63,453 nucleotides of DNA from Archangium sp. (GCA_016792935.1 JAEUJS010000453.1:1-63453); one strand, 5' to 3'; numbered from the stretch's first letter, positions 16,988-24,743 are shown. Numbers and translations: made by a program. Notes: generated by a model not told the origin, from the letters alone.

Positions 16988-18148
16988 TCACCTCTTGAGA
17001 AATGCCCAGGCGTCGCGGAGATTTGCCACGCTCGCGTCGATGTCGGCTTCTTCAGTGTGCCGACCGGTCGTGAGTCGCACTGCGCCGACGGCGAGACGGG
17101 CATCGACACCGAGGGCGAGCAGCACCGCGGGCGCTTCGTCGTGGCCGTCGTGACAGGCGCTGCCCGTCGAAGCCGCGAGGAGCGAAGCGCGCGAGAGCAA
17201 CGCGTTGCCGGTGACGCCCGGGAACAGCGCGTAGGTGGTGTTGGGCAAGCGCGGGGAGCGCTCCGCGGCGATGACGAGCCCGGGAATTTCGGAACGCAGC
17301 TTCGTCTCCAGACGCTCGCGCAGGGCGAGCAGCTTCCTGGCGTTCGCTTCGAGGTCGCGCACCGCCGCCACGCACGCTGCGCCGAAGCCGACGATGGACG
17401 CGACGTTCTCAGTGCCCGCGCGCAGACCGCGCTCGTGACCGGCGCCGAGCTGCTGCGCGTGGAGCGTGACGTCGCTGCGTTTGATCAACGCGCCGACGCC
17501 CTTGGGTCCGTAGAGCTTGTGCGCGGCGAGCGTCACGAGGTCGCAGTCGGCGAGCGCGAGCGCGACCTTCCCTGCGGACTGCGAGGCGTCGGCGTGAAGG
17601 AGCGTTCCGTGTTTCTGCGTGAGGCGATGGAGCGCGTCGAGCGGCTGCAGCACGCCCGTCTCGTTGTGCGCGTGAATCACCGAGAGCCAGCGCGCGCTGG
17701 GCTTCAGCCCGGCGGCCCCGCCAGGAAAAGGCGCGAGCGACGCGTCGACCTGCGCGAGGTCGAGCAGGCCGTTGGTCTTCACCTTCAGGCGGATGACTTC
17801 GTGGCCACTGCGCTCGAGTGCGTCGAGCACGCGCGCGGTCGCCGGATGCTCGACGTTGGTGCTGACGAGACGCTCCCTCACCCCGCCGCTCTCGCCGAGG
17901 GGGAGCGTTCCCTTCAGCGCGAGCGCGGTCGCCTCGGTGCCGCCTGAGGTGAAAATCACGTCGTTCGCGCTCGCTCCGCTCACCAGCGAGGCGACCTGCG
18001 CGCGCGCCTTCTCCACCGCTTCTTTCGCCGCGCGCCCGTACGCGTGCGCCGAGCTCGGGTTTCCGAAGTGCGTCGTGAGGTACGGCAACATCGCCTCGAC
18101 CACTTCCGGCAGGAGCGGCGTGGTGGCGTTGTGGTCGAGATAAATCAA
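16988..18148 (-). CDS. Cysteine desulfurase (IscS/NifS-like)
   Basis: 386 residues of fold-type I PLP enzyme. MIYLDHNATTPL opens as in NifS/IscS. EHPATARVLDAL, HVDA-type LLHADASQSAGK and AAHKLYGPKGVGAL (PLP lysine about 211) are conserved. The sulfur-carrying Cys is in STGSACHDG (about 332). It removes sulfur from cysteine as a persulfide for Fe-S clusters, thiolation or cofactors. The start codon is TTG, overlapping the HPr stop (TTGA), so translation is coupled to the PTS genes. Association with HPr is unusual and its meaning is open. Residues about 142-151 (FPGGAAGLKP) come from dispersed repeat D. No iscU or regulator is adjacent. Confidence 0.93.
   Translation of the reverse strand: MIYLDHNATTPLLPEVVEAMLPYLTTHFGNPSSAHAYGRAAKEAVEKARAQVASLVSGASANDVIFTSGGTEATALALKGTLPLGESGGVRERLVSTNVEHPATARVLDALERSGHEVIRLKVKTNGLLDLAQVDASLAPFPGGAAGLKPSARWLSVIHAHNETGVLQPLDALHRLTQKHGTLLHADASQSAGKVALALADCDLVTLAAHKLYGPKGVGALIKRSDVTLHAQQLGAGHERGLRAGTENVASIVGFGAACVAAVRDLEANARKLLALRERLETKLRSEIPGLVIAAERSPRLPNTTYALFPGVTGNALLSRASLLAASTGSACHDGHDEAPAVLLALGVDARLAVGAVRLTTGRHTEEADIDASVANLRDAWAFLKR
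17699..17724. repeat. Short dispersed repeat D, copy 2
   Basis: GGGCTTCAGCCCGGCGGC followed by CCCGCCAG, matching 798-824. It is read in the desulfurase as PGGAAGLKPSA. Confidence 0.4.
17872..17904. repeat. Dispersed repeat A, degenerate copy inside cysteine desulfurase
   Basis: CTCCCTCACCCCGCCGCTCT then CGCCGAGGGGGAG, read in the minus-strand gene as LPLGESGGVRE. It is more diverged than the other copies. Confidence 0.45.
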
Positions 18149-18417
18149 CGCGGCTCGCCGAACTTGTTGGCGATGAGCGCGGCGATTTCATCGAGGCACT
18201 GCTGGCCACCTTCTCCGGTGCAGCGAATGGTGACCTTCATGCCCTGCGCGGCGGCGAGCATCAGCACGCCCATGATGGACTTGCCGTTGACCGCCTGGCC
18301 TTCGCACTCGAGCTCGACCTCGCACGGGTAGCGGTTGGCGGCCTTCACGAGCTGCGCGGCCGCGCGCGCGTGCAGGCCGAGCGCGTTGATGATGGTGAAT
18401 TCTTTTTCGACTTTCAT
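18145..18417 (-). CDS. HPr-family phosphocarrier protein
   Basis: 90 residues from ATG 18417. INALGLHARAA places the phosphorylated His at residue 16. NGKSIMGVL places Ser47 at the position phosphorylated by HPr kinase in organisms that have HprK. The protein would receive phosphate from enzyme I and hand it to EIIA. It lies downstream of EIIC and EIID genes on the same strand, with a 37-bp gap to EIID. Its stop overlaps the TTG start of the cysteine desulfurase. No EIIA, EIIB, enzyme I or hprK is in the window, so the relay would need partners encoded elsewhere or HPr may be regulatory. Confidence 0.93.
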   Translation of the reverse strand: MKVEKEFTIINALGLHARAAAQLVKAANRYPCEVELECEGQAVNGKSIMGVLMLAAAQGMKVTIRCTGEGGQQCLDEIAALIANKFGEPR

Positions 18418-18454
18418 GTGCTCACTGGCTTCATGGTGCGGGCTCGCTTCTACC

Positions 18455-19198
18455 TCACAACAGCGCTCCCGCGAGCGTGGCCACGGCAGCCGACGCGTAC
18501 AGCAGGAGCAGAGGCGGGAATTTCCGTTCCAGCGCGACGACGCCGAGCACGCCGAGCGCGAGGCAGACGAAGCCGGGCGCGAGACCTGCGCCTCCGAGCG
18601 TGCCGAACCACGACGCGAACCACACGCCGATGCCCGCAGCGCAGGCGGCGGCGATGGAACGAAGGCGCGTGCTCCACATGGGAACGCGGAGCGTGGCGAG
18701 GCGCGCCACCACGCCGGCGCCTTCGCGGTAGCCCGTCGCGAAGAGCCAGGCGCGCGTCGCGAGGTGCACCACGTTGTAGAGCGCGAGGAACACCAGCGCC
18801 GACCAGGGACCGATGACGGGGACCAGCACGGCCGAGAGCGCTCCGGCGGCGGGGCGCAATGACAGCCAATAAAAGCCATCACCGAGCGCGGCGAGCGGGC
18901 CCATGAGTGTCTGTTTGAAGCGCACCACGTCTTCGACGGTGCCTTCTCCGCGCGCGACCTTCACTTCGTGGAAGAGGATGCCGCCGACCAGCGCAGCCGC
19001 GGCGTAGGGGTGCGTGTTGAACGGCGAGAGGTGGCGCTTCACGGCTTCGCGGCGCGCGTTTTCGTCGGGGTAGAGGCGCGGCCACGCGGGCTCGAGCACG
19101 TAGAGCAGGCCCAGCGACTGCATCGCTTCGGGTGAGAAGCCGGCCTGAATGAAGAGGCTGCGCCACGCGATGCGCAGCAAGGTGAGGAACGGAATCAT
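18455..19198 (-). CDS. PTS mannose-family EIID component
   Basis: 247 residues from ATG 19198. The N-terminal cytoplasmic portion carries the family pattern ESLGLLYVLEPAWPRLYPDE-like, with NTHPYAAAALVGGILFHE (about 60-77) and FKQTLMGPLAALGDGFYW (about 90-107), the signature region of EIID. Hydrophobic segments follow to the C-terminus. With EIIC it forms the membrane channel of mannose/fructose/sorbose-type PTS permeases. Its start overlaps the EIIC stop by four bases. Since soluble EIIA/EIIB are missing nearby, transport activity is uncertain. Confidence 0.9.
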   Translation of the reverse strand: MIPFLTLLRIAWRSLFIQAGFSPEAMQSLGLLYVLEPAWPRLYPDENARREAVKRHLSPFNTHPYAAAALVGGILFHEVKVARGEGTVEDVVRFKQTLMGPLAALGDGFYWLSLRPAAGALSAVLVPVIGPWSALVFLALYNVVHLATRAWLFATGYREGAGVVARLATLRVPMWSTRLRSIAAACAAGIGVWFASWFGTLGGAGLAPGFVCLALGVLGVVALERKFPPLLLLYASAAVATLAGALL

Positions 19199-19899
19199 CG
19201 CCACCTCCCGCTGATCAGCAGCCCGCCGACGGTCAGCAACATCACGGTCACGGCGATGCGCACGCGTTTGGGCGCGTGACTCCCGTGTACGCCCGCGGCG
19301 GCCGCGGCGACACCCATCGCTGGAAATGCCCACGCCAACCCGCGCAACACCGGCAGCGGAGCGAGCTGCAGCACCGTCTCGACGCGTGGCCCAATCAGCG
19401 CCGCGGAGCCACACAGCAACCCGTAGAAGACGAACTGTGGCCACATCGCGCGCAGGTTCTGTCGCGCCGCCTTCCGCACGTCGCCCACCGTCACCGCCGC
19501 CGACGCACGTCCGAAGTACTTTCGTGCGCGCGCATCGAGGCGGTTCTCGAGCATGAGACCCGCACGCCCGAGCGGAGCGCACAACAACACCGCGAGCGTC
19601 CACATCGCCGGTGTCGAGTCGCTCCCCGAGGCGTTCGCCATTCCGGCGGCGAACGCCGAGCCGGTTACCGCGGGGAGCGTGTCGTGGTCGGGGTGCGCTC
19701 CACCGAGCGACGCGCCGCCGAGGTGGAGCAGCTCGAACACCAGCCCGACCATCAACCCGCCCACCACGTCGTCGAGCAGCGCGCCCGTCACCGTGCCCGC
19801 GACGATGGGCCGCGACACCATCGCCTGGAGGAAAGCGCGTCGCTCGAGCGCGAGCAGCCCTCCCCAGATGCTGGTGATGAGCACGGCGAACGGCGACAC
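19195..19899 (-). CDS. PTS mannose-family EIIC component
   Basis: 234 residues, GTG start at 19899, at least six hydrophobic segments. The pattern LQAMVSRPIVAGTVTGALLD then VGLVFELLHLGGASLGGAHP is typical of the sorbose/mannose EIIC family, and DHDTLPAVTGSAFAA follows. It is the first gene of an EIIC-EIID-HPr-desulfurase operon with ATGA-type overlap to EIID. The 40 bp between its start and the divergent RNase HI gene must hold both promoters and includes a fragment of repeat A (GGGGTGAGGGAG). Confidence 0.9.
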   Translation of the reverse strand: MSPFAVLITSIWGGLLALERRAFLQAMVSRPIVAGTVTGALLDDVVGGLMVGLVFELLHLGGASLGGAHPDHDTLPAVTGSAFAAGMANASGSDSTPAMWTLAVLLCAPLGRAGLMLENRLDARARKYFGRASAAVTVGDVRKAARQNLRAMWPQFVFYGLLCGSAALIGPRVETVLQLAPLPVLRGLAWAFPAMGVAAAAAGVHGSHAPKRVRIAVTVMLLTVGGLLISGRWR

Positions 19900-19939
19900 G
19901 ACTCGCTCATATCGCAGTGGGGTGAGGGAGAATCACCGA

Positions 19940-20527
19940 GTGCGAGTCGTCTGCGACGGAGCCGGCGCCGAGAAGATGGGCAAGCCCGGCGGCTGGGCGT
20001 TCATCGTCCTCGGCGACGACGACACCGTGCTCGCCGAAGGGAGGGGCGGCGAGAAGAAGACCACCTCGCTGGTGATGGAGCTCACCGCCGCCGCCGAAGG
20101 ACTCGAGGCCGCCGCGCGCCTCGAGCGCTCGAACAGTCCGGCGAACGTAGCCGCAGGCGGAGACTCGCCGAGAAACGAGCGCTCGAACAGTCCGGCGAAC
20201 GTAGCCGCAGGCGGAGACTCGCCGAGAAACACAGTCGAACGCTCGAACGGGCCGGCGAACGTAGCCGCAGGCGGAGACTCGCCGAGAAACACAGTGCTCG
20301 TCAGCGACTGCAAAATCGCCCTCGACGTCGCGACGGGCGCGCATCTGCCGAAACCGCAGAAGTACCACGCGCTCTGCAAGCGACTGCGTGACGCCTTTCT
20401 CGCGGTGAACGCCACCGCGCGCTGGGTCAAGGCGCACTCCGGCGAGAAGTGGAACGAAGAGGTCGACGCCCGAGCGGCCAGCGCGCGAGAGGAAACTTCC
20501 ACGCGGCGAAAACGCGCCGCAAGATGA
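19940..20527 (+). CDS. Ribonuclease HI-like protein with repeat-encoded insertion
   Basis: 195 residues, GTG start with GGGAG about ten bases upstream. RNase H fold residues are present in order: first Asp in RVVCDGAGAE, Glu in MELTAAAEGL, third Asp in VLVSDCKIAL, and HSGEKWNEEVDARA at the end (His and last Asp), so the active site looks complete. Between the helix carrying the Glu and the next strand is an insert of 58 residues made of three ERSNSPANVAAGGDSPRN units, encoded by a tandem 54-bp DNA repeat. The enzyme would cut RNA of RNA-DNA hybrids. The C-terminus is Arg/Lys-rich. The insert falls in a surface loop, so activity may survive. Confidence 0.8.
   Translation: MRVVCDGAGAEKMGKPGGWAFIVLGDDDTVLAEGRGGEKKTTSLVMELTAAAEGLEAAARLERSNSPANVAAGGDSPRNERSNSPANVAAGGDSPRNTVERSNGPANVAAGGDSPRNTVLVSDCKIALDVATGAHLPKPQKYHALCKRLRDAFLAVNATARWVKAHSGEKWNEEVDARAASAREETSTRRKRAAR
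20123..20290. repeat. Three tandem 54-bp palindromic units inside the RNase HI gene
   Basis: Units at 20123-20176, 20177-20230 and 20237-20290, the last two separated by ACAGTC. Each contains CGGCGA ... TCGCCG inverted arms with GTAGCCGCAGGCGG between. They are nearly identical at DNA level, which points to recent expansion. The length is a multiple of three, so the frame is kept. Confidence 0.9.
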
Positions 20528-20536
20528 CCCTTCGTC

Positions 20537-21943
20537 ATGGCGACGCCCTTCGCAGCGAAGTGGGAGGTCTCATCGCTGCGCTGGAACCACGGCTCCTTCG
20601 TCGAAGCGGCGAAGGTGAAGCCGCTGCAAGACCAGCGGCCCGGAGACTGGTGGGTCGAGCGTCCCGTGGCGGGGTTGAAGCAGCAGCACCTGGAGCGCAT
20701 TCGACGGCGGTGGTGGCTCGCGTCACAGCTGAGCTCTCCGGCGTGGCCCGCGTTGCTCGATGCGGGTGAAGACGGCGACGAGTGGGTGGTCATCGAGTCG
20801 CCCGGTCGCCGCATGGACGGCACGTTTCCCTTCTCGAACCCGCAGAGCGCGCTCAACGCGATGCGTGGGCTCGCCCTCGGCGTGTCGGAGGCGGAGTCGC
20901 TGCTGCTCGGCGCCTGCACGAGTCCACACCTGAGCATTCGCGCGGCGAATCTGGGCACCGACGAGAACGGACGGCTGCATTTTCATCTCGCGGCGCTCGA
21001 CGCGGAATGTGATGCCGGTTTTCCCTCGACGCCCGCGATGTGGATGTGGAGCCCCGAGGAGTTGTTCGGCCAGCCCGAGACCGCGCGCACCAACGTCTTC
21101 ATGCTCGCGTGGCTGGGCACGTTGATGCTGACGGGGCGCTCTCCGTGGGGCTCGCCGGGAGACGGTCACACCGAGAATCAGCGTCGCGAGGCGCTCAAGC
21201 CGCTCATCGCGCAGGGCAAGTTGCAGCTGCAGCTGCCCGAGGCAGCGAAGGCGGTAGAGCCGATTCTTCGCCGCGCGCTGAGCTTTCACGCTCCGCAGCG
21301 GTACGCGAACGCGTTCGCGCTGGCAGATGCGTTGTCGGCGGTGGCTCCGGGGAATCCGACGCCGCGGCCGCCGTGTGACGTGCGCCTCGAGCTGCCGAAG
21401 ATGGACCCGCGCTTCGAGACGCTGACGCCGCATCTCGAGAGCAGGCTGCTCAACGCGACCGACGAGTCGGTGACGTGGTCCGAGCTCGCGCAGTTGTTGG
21501 ACGTGACGCAGTCACCGCGCGCGAAGTTGTTGCGTGGAGACGAGAGCGTGAAGGCCGAGCTCACGCCGGCCATCGCGGGGGAGAAGCTCACCATGACGTG
21601 GCGCAAGGGCTACGTGCGCGCGATGACGGTGGAGCCGGCCGTTGGGGGAAACAAGGTGACCACCACGGGAGAAGCGCGGCTGCTCGAATTGACGGCGCTG
21701 CTCCAGCACCCGTCGTTTCGATTCTTGAGTGAGCTGACGCTCGCCGGTCCGCTGCCCCATGCGCGCGTGTGGCTCGAGGTGCTGCAGCGCTTCGCGCCGG
21801 TGGGCTTGAAGCGCGTGACGACGAACTCCGTGGCGGCGACTGACCAAATCGCCACCGACATCTCGTTCCGCTTCCCGAAGTGGACGTGGGTGTGGGGCAC
21901 CGCCACGTCGGGCGGCTTCTTCAAGAAGCTCTTCGGAAAATAA
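20537..21943 (+). CDS. Pseudokinase-like protein with C-terminal LRR-companion region
   Basis: 468 residues. The first 270 follow the Ser/Thr kinase plan, but the catalytic motifs are altered. The HRDxKxxN loop reads HLSIRAANLGTDENGRL (D to S, K to R), DFG reads HLA, and SPEELFGQPETARTNVFMLA keeps the APE/DVFSLG block with D replaced by N. TGRSPW matches the TGRxPF site. The Gly loop is not visible. It is therefore a probable pseudokinase that binds partners rather than phosphorylating them. The C-part (about 340-460) has WRKGYVRAMTV and LLQHPSFRFLSELTLAG, typical of myxobacterial repeat-companion/LRR proteins. It follows the RNase HI gene by 9 bp and may be co-transcribed. Confidence 0.7.
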   Translation: MATPFAAKWEVSSLRWNHGSFVEAAKVKPLQDQRPGDWWVERPVAGLKQQHLERIRRRWWLASQLSSPAWPALLDAGEDGDEWVVIESPGRRMDGTFPFSNPQSALNAMRGLALGVSEAESLLLGACTSPHLSIRAANLGTDENGRLHFHLAALDAECDAGFPSTPAMWMWSPEELFGQPETARTNVFMLAWLGTLMLTGRSPWGSPGDGHTENQRREALKPLIAQGKLQLQLPEAAKAVEPILRRALSFHAPQRYANAFALADALSAVAPGNPTPRPPCDVRLELPKMDPRFETLTPHLESRLLNATDESVTWSELAQLLDVTQSPRAKLLRGDESVKAELTPAIAGEKLTMTWRKGYVRAMTVEPAVGGNKVTTTGEARLLELTALLQHPSFRFLSELTLAGPLPHARVWLEVLQRFAPVGLKRVTTNSVAATDQIATDISFRFPKWTWVWGTATSGGFFKKLFGK

Positions 21944-22186
21944 TTAGCGCGTCGCGAGGGTGAGGAGCGCGAGGCGCATCTCTTCCCACGGAGAGCCGAG
22001 CGAGACACCCGAGGTGTCGTCGAGCAGCTTCTTCGCTTCGAGCGCGTCGCCGGTGCCGCTGACGAGCTTGTTGAAGCGCGAGACGAGCGTCACTGCCCAC
22101 GCGGTCGCATCAGGGTCGATGCGGAAATACCACTCGAAGTAATTCTCGAGACGCTGCGCAACGGAACGAAGGGATTCAGGCTGCAT
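21944..22186 (-). CDS. Small hypothetical protein
   Basis: 80 residues, mostly alpha-helical by composition (LENYFEWYFRIDPDATAWAV; ALEAKKLLDDTSGVSLGSPW). Its stop abuts the pseudokinase stop tail to tail. CTTCCTCCTGA just beyond the start gives AGGAGG on its strand, a strong Shine-Dalgarno sequence four bases before ATG 22186, which supports it as a real gene. No family is recognised. Confidence 0.65.
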   Translation of the reverse strand: MQPESLRSVAQRLENYFEWYFRIDPDATAWAVTLVSRFNKLVSGTGDALEAKKLLDDTSGVSLGSPWEEMRLALLTLATR

Positions 22187-22222
22187 GCTTCCTCCTGATT
22201 CGATTCATCTGGTTGTCGGCCG

Positions 22223-22281
22223 GTTGACGATTCATCGCAGAGGCCGATTTGCCGCCTCTGGGTGACATTGTGACGACTCTC
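22223..22281. promoter_or_regulatory. GTTGACGATT and GTGACGACTCTC elements in a divergent promoter
   Basis: GTTGACGATT at 22223-22232 and GTGACGACTCTC at 22270-22281 duplicate motifs of the array at 2597-2809. Between them CAGAGGC (22238-22244) is mirrored by GCCTCTG (22254-22260). The block lies between divergent genes and could be a target of the DUF4325 HTH regulator encoded at 2852. This is inferred from shared motifs only. Confidence 0.45.
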
Positions 22282-22306
22282 ACGTCACCTTGCAGTGGAT
22301 TGTTGG

Positions 22307-22335
22307 GGTGCGATCTCTGCGCAGAAGATCGCACC
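22307..22335. promoter_or_regulatory. 10-bp inverted repeat in leader of the zinc-ribbon gene
   Basis: GGTGCGATCT (22307-22316) and AGATCGCACC (22326-22335) are perfect inverted arms around CTGCGCAGA. It ends 32 bp before the chosen ATG 22368. It is either an operator or a leader hairpin. Confidence 0.5.
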
Positions 22336-22367
22336 TGATCGATTTCAAGGACTTACGCTCGGGCTCG

Positions 22368-22961
22368 ATGTTCGAAGACGTGCTCGATGCGATGGGAATG
22401 ACGCCGCGGGAGTTCGCGGGCGTGCACGTGCACTTCGAATCGGTGCAGCGCGTGGACGGTCCGCGCTTCGTGGTCAGCGTGCTTTTTCAGGCTGCGTTCG
22501 AGCCGGTGCCGAAGACGAAATTGGTGGTGAGCCAGGCGTTGAGTCAGCGCGTGCTCGAGACGCGTGACGTGCCGTCGCTCGAAGGTGGGCGCGTGGTGCG
22601 CATGCGTTTTCAGCTGAAGCTCGACGCGCAGGAAGAACCGGTGCTCGCGGTGCGCCTCGATGGAGAGAAGCCGCGCGGCCGTCGCGTGCGACCTGCGTGG
22701 AAGCTGCACGACGTGGCGGAAGGGACCGAGCCTCCGATGCGTGGGCCGCTCATCGAGGGCACGGCGAAGCCGCTGTCGGAGGCGTTGTTCGACTTGGTGT
22801 GGCGGCCGGGTCAGCTCGTTCCGCAGAAGCCGGCGCCTGTTCTCAAGCCCGTCGCTCCGATTGGGCCGGTGCGGTGGTGCCGTTGGTGTGGCTTCGAGGG
22901 CCCGCGCGCGGAGTACGAGCGAGCGCGAGAGTGTCCACAGTGCGCCGAGCCGTGGGTGTAA
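22368..22961 (+). CDS. Hypothetical protein with C-terminal zinc ribbon
   Basis: 197 residues from ATG 22368. The frame is open upstream, but that stretch contains the inverted repeat and lacks a good start. The N-terminal 110 residues look like a mixed alpha/beta domain (GVHVHFESVQRV; RFVVSVLFQAAFEPVPKTKL). The C-terminus WCRWCGFEGPRAEYERARECPQCAEPW has two CxxC pairs spaced as in a rubredoxin-like or zinc-ribbon knuckle. This suggests a nucleic-acid or protein-binding role. It is flanked upstream by GTTGACGATT motifs, and its stop abuts the following minus-strand gene. The function is unknown. Confidence 0.65.
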   Translation: MFEDVLDAMGMTPREFAGVHVHFESVQRVDGPRFVVSVLFQAAFEPVPKTKLVVSQALSQRVLETRDVPSLEGGRVVRMRFQLKLDAQEEPVLAVRLDGEKPRGRRVRPAWKLHDVAEGTEPPMRGPLIEGTAKPLSEALFDLVWRPGQLVPQKPAPVLKPVAPIGPVRWCRWCGFEGPRAEYERARECPQCAEPWV

Positions 22962-23192
22962 TCAAAACAAGCTGCGCACGAACTCGACGAGCACTTCGAA
23001 GGCGCTCGGCTCCGGGGCTTTGTCGTCGTCACCGTTGAGGCGATTGTTCGAGCCGCGCGGGTGCTGCATGTACACGTCAGCGTGCACGACCGTCGGCATC
23101 AGCAGCGCGCCGAGGAGAGCAACGGTCAGGAAGCGCTTCTTGCGCAAAGCCCCCTGGGGCGACGCCGTTGGGTGGCGAATCGGCTTGTTCAT
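22962..23192 (-). CDS. Short secreted protein, possibly truncated
   Basis: 76 residues from ATG 23192. The n-region MNKPIRHPTASPQGALRKKR is largely encoded by dispersed repeat B. Then FLTVALLGALLMPTVVHA is a clear signal peptide with cleavage before DVYMQHPRGSNNRLNG. That mature N-terminus resembles larger secreted proteins starting with an HNPRGSNN-type motif, recalled from memory only. Here it ends 40 residues later with EFVRSLF. It may be a remnant or a small secreted peptide. Its stop lies next to that of the zinc-ribbon gene. Confidence 0.5.
   Translation of the reverse strand: MNKPIRHPTASPQGALRKKRFLTVALLGALLMPTVVHADVYMQHPRGSNNRLNGDDDKAPEPSAFEVLVEFVRSLF
23148..23180. repeat. Dispersed coding repeat B, copy 2
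   Basis: AGCCCCCTGGGGCGACGCCG then TTGGGTGGCGAAT. It is read in the minus-strand gene as HPTASPQGAL, within the signal-peptide n-region. Confidence 0.65.
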
Positions 23193-23306
23193 GCAGAACC
23201 CGAAGTGCAGCGAGCGCACCAAACGACAACGCCCCCGAATTGTTTCGGAGGCGTCGCGCATTTCACGCTGACGTCGCATGACGTCGCGCCGCAATTGCTC
23301 TGCGAA

Positions 23307-24743
23307 TCAGAACTGATTCCACAGGTACTGGTTGGTGACCTCGTGGTGGAACTGAATCTCGGGCACCTTGATCATCGAGCCGAGCGCCTTGCTGCACCGG
23401 TCGGCCTGCAGCTGCTTCACCTCGGCGTACTTGGTGAGGACGCTCTCTCCGAGCACCTCAGTCATGTACTTGCTGCCCTTGAAGAGGCGGATGCCGTCAT
23501 AGATGTTGTCCGGCAGGAAGCGCGTGCGGCTCTTCTTGCTCTCGTCCTGGTCCGTTCCCGGGCCTTCGAGCGCGGTGCGCATCAGCGAGTAGAAGACCAT
23601 GTACGGGTTCGCATCTGGAGCCACGCTGCGCACCTCGATGCGCGCCGACTTCTCGTTGCCGGTGGGGATGCGGACCATCGCGCCGCGGTTGTTCGCCGAT
23701 GCCTTGATCTGATTGGGCGCCTCGAAGTGCGGGTCGAGCCGGCGGTACGCGTTCACCGACGGGTTCAAGATGAGGCACAGGTCATCGGCGTTGGAGAGGA
23801 TGCGATCGATGCTCTCCCAGCCCGCCTTCGACAGACCGTCCTGGCCCTTCGCGTCCCAGAACAGGTTCTTGCCGGCCTTGTTGAACGACATGTTGGTGTG
23901 CATGCCGTTGCCGTTGATGCCGGTGACCGGCTTCGGGAGGAACGAAGCCGTGCATTCCAGATTCGCGGCGACCTGACGGCACAGCAACTTGTAGAGCTGC
24001 ACCTGATCAGCCGTGATGAGCGCCTCGCTGTAGCTGAAGTTCATCTCGAACTGCGACGGCGCGACCTCGGGATGGTCCTTCTCGTTGTTGAAGCCCATCG
24101 CGCGCTGCACTTCAGCGGCGCCGTCGATGAACGCGCGCAGCTTGTCGCCCGGAAGCGAGTGGTAGTACCCGCCGATGGACACGTATTCGAACTTGCCCGT
24201 CTCGTTGTAGTGGCGCTCGGCGTCGCGGCCCTTGAAGAGGAAGCCTTCGATTTCGGGCGCGACGTGACAGATGAGCTGCTCTTTCTTGAACAGCTCTTCG
24301 CTGTACTGCTTGAGCTTGCTGCGCAGGTCCGACGGGTACGGCAGACCATCGCGGCCCATCACCTCGCTGAACACCAGCACCTTGCCCGGACCAAACACGT
24401 CCGCCGGCAGCCAGTAGAAGGCGGCCCAGTCGATGTTGAGGCGAAGGTCAGACTCGTGCTGCGCCGAGAAGCCACGCACCGACGAGCCGTCGAACGTGAG
24501 GTTGTCCTGGCTCTTGAGCAGGAACTTCTTGTCGTAGTCGAGCATGTGCAGGCGGCCTTCGAGGTCCGTGAAACAGACCGTCACCGCCTTGATGCGCTTC
24601 TCGTCCTGCAGGTACTTCATGCGCGCTTCTTTGAGCTTGTCCGCGTTCTCGCGGTTGACCCGCGCCTGCTTCACCTGGAGGTTCATTTCCTCGAGCTGCT
24701 CGTAGGGAATTTCGAGGAAGTCGCGAAGCGGGGTCGTCGTCAT
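23307..24743 (-). CDS. glnA: Glutamine synthetase, type I
   Basis: 478 residues from ATG 24743, with GGAG seven bases upstream; a longer in-frame start at 24803 lacks one. Family blocks are LTFDGSSVRGFSAQHESDL near the N-terminus, SIGGYYHSLPGD, the ATP-binding VTGINGNGMHTNMSFN and NNRGAMVRIP (ammonium/ATP loop), and the C-terminal VPEIQFHHEVTNQYLWNQF. It condenses glutamate and ammonia to glutamine using ATP. The usual adenylylation-site segment of enterobacterial GlnA was not found, so covalent control is doubtful. It is a single gene on the minus strand with its own 100-bp leader, and no sigma-54 promoter consensus was seen there. Confidence 0.92.
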   Translation of the reverse strand: MTTTPLRDFLEIPYEQLEEMNLQVKQARVNRENADKLKEARMKYLQDEKRIKAVTVCFTDLEGRLHMLDYDKKFLLKSQDNLTFDGSSVRGFSAQHESDLRLNIDWAAFYWLPADVFGPGKVLVFSEVMGRDGLPYPSDLRSKLKQYSEELFKKEQLICHVAPEIEGFLFKGRDAERHYNETGKFEYVSIGGYYHSLPGDKLRAFIDGAAEVQRAMGFNNEKDHPEVAPSQFEMNFSYSEALITADQVQLYKLLCRQVAANLECTASFLPKPVTGINGNGMHTNMSFNKAGKNLFWDAKGQDGLSKAGWESIDRILSNADDLCLILNPSVNAYRRLDPHFEAPNQIKASANNRGAMVRIPTGNEKSARIEVRSVAPDANPYMVFYSLMRTALEGPGTDQDESKKSRTRFLPDNIYDGIRLFKGSKYMTEVLGESVLTKYAEVKQLQADRCSKALGSMIKVPEIQFHHEVTNQYLWNQF

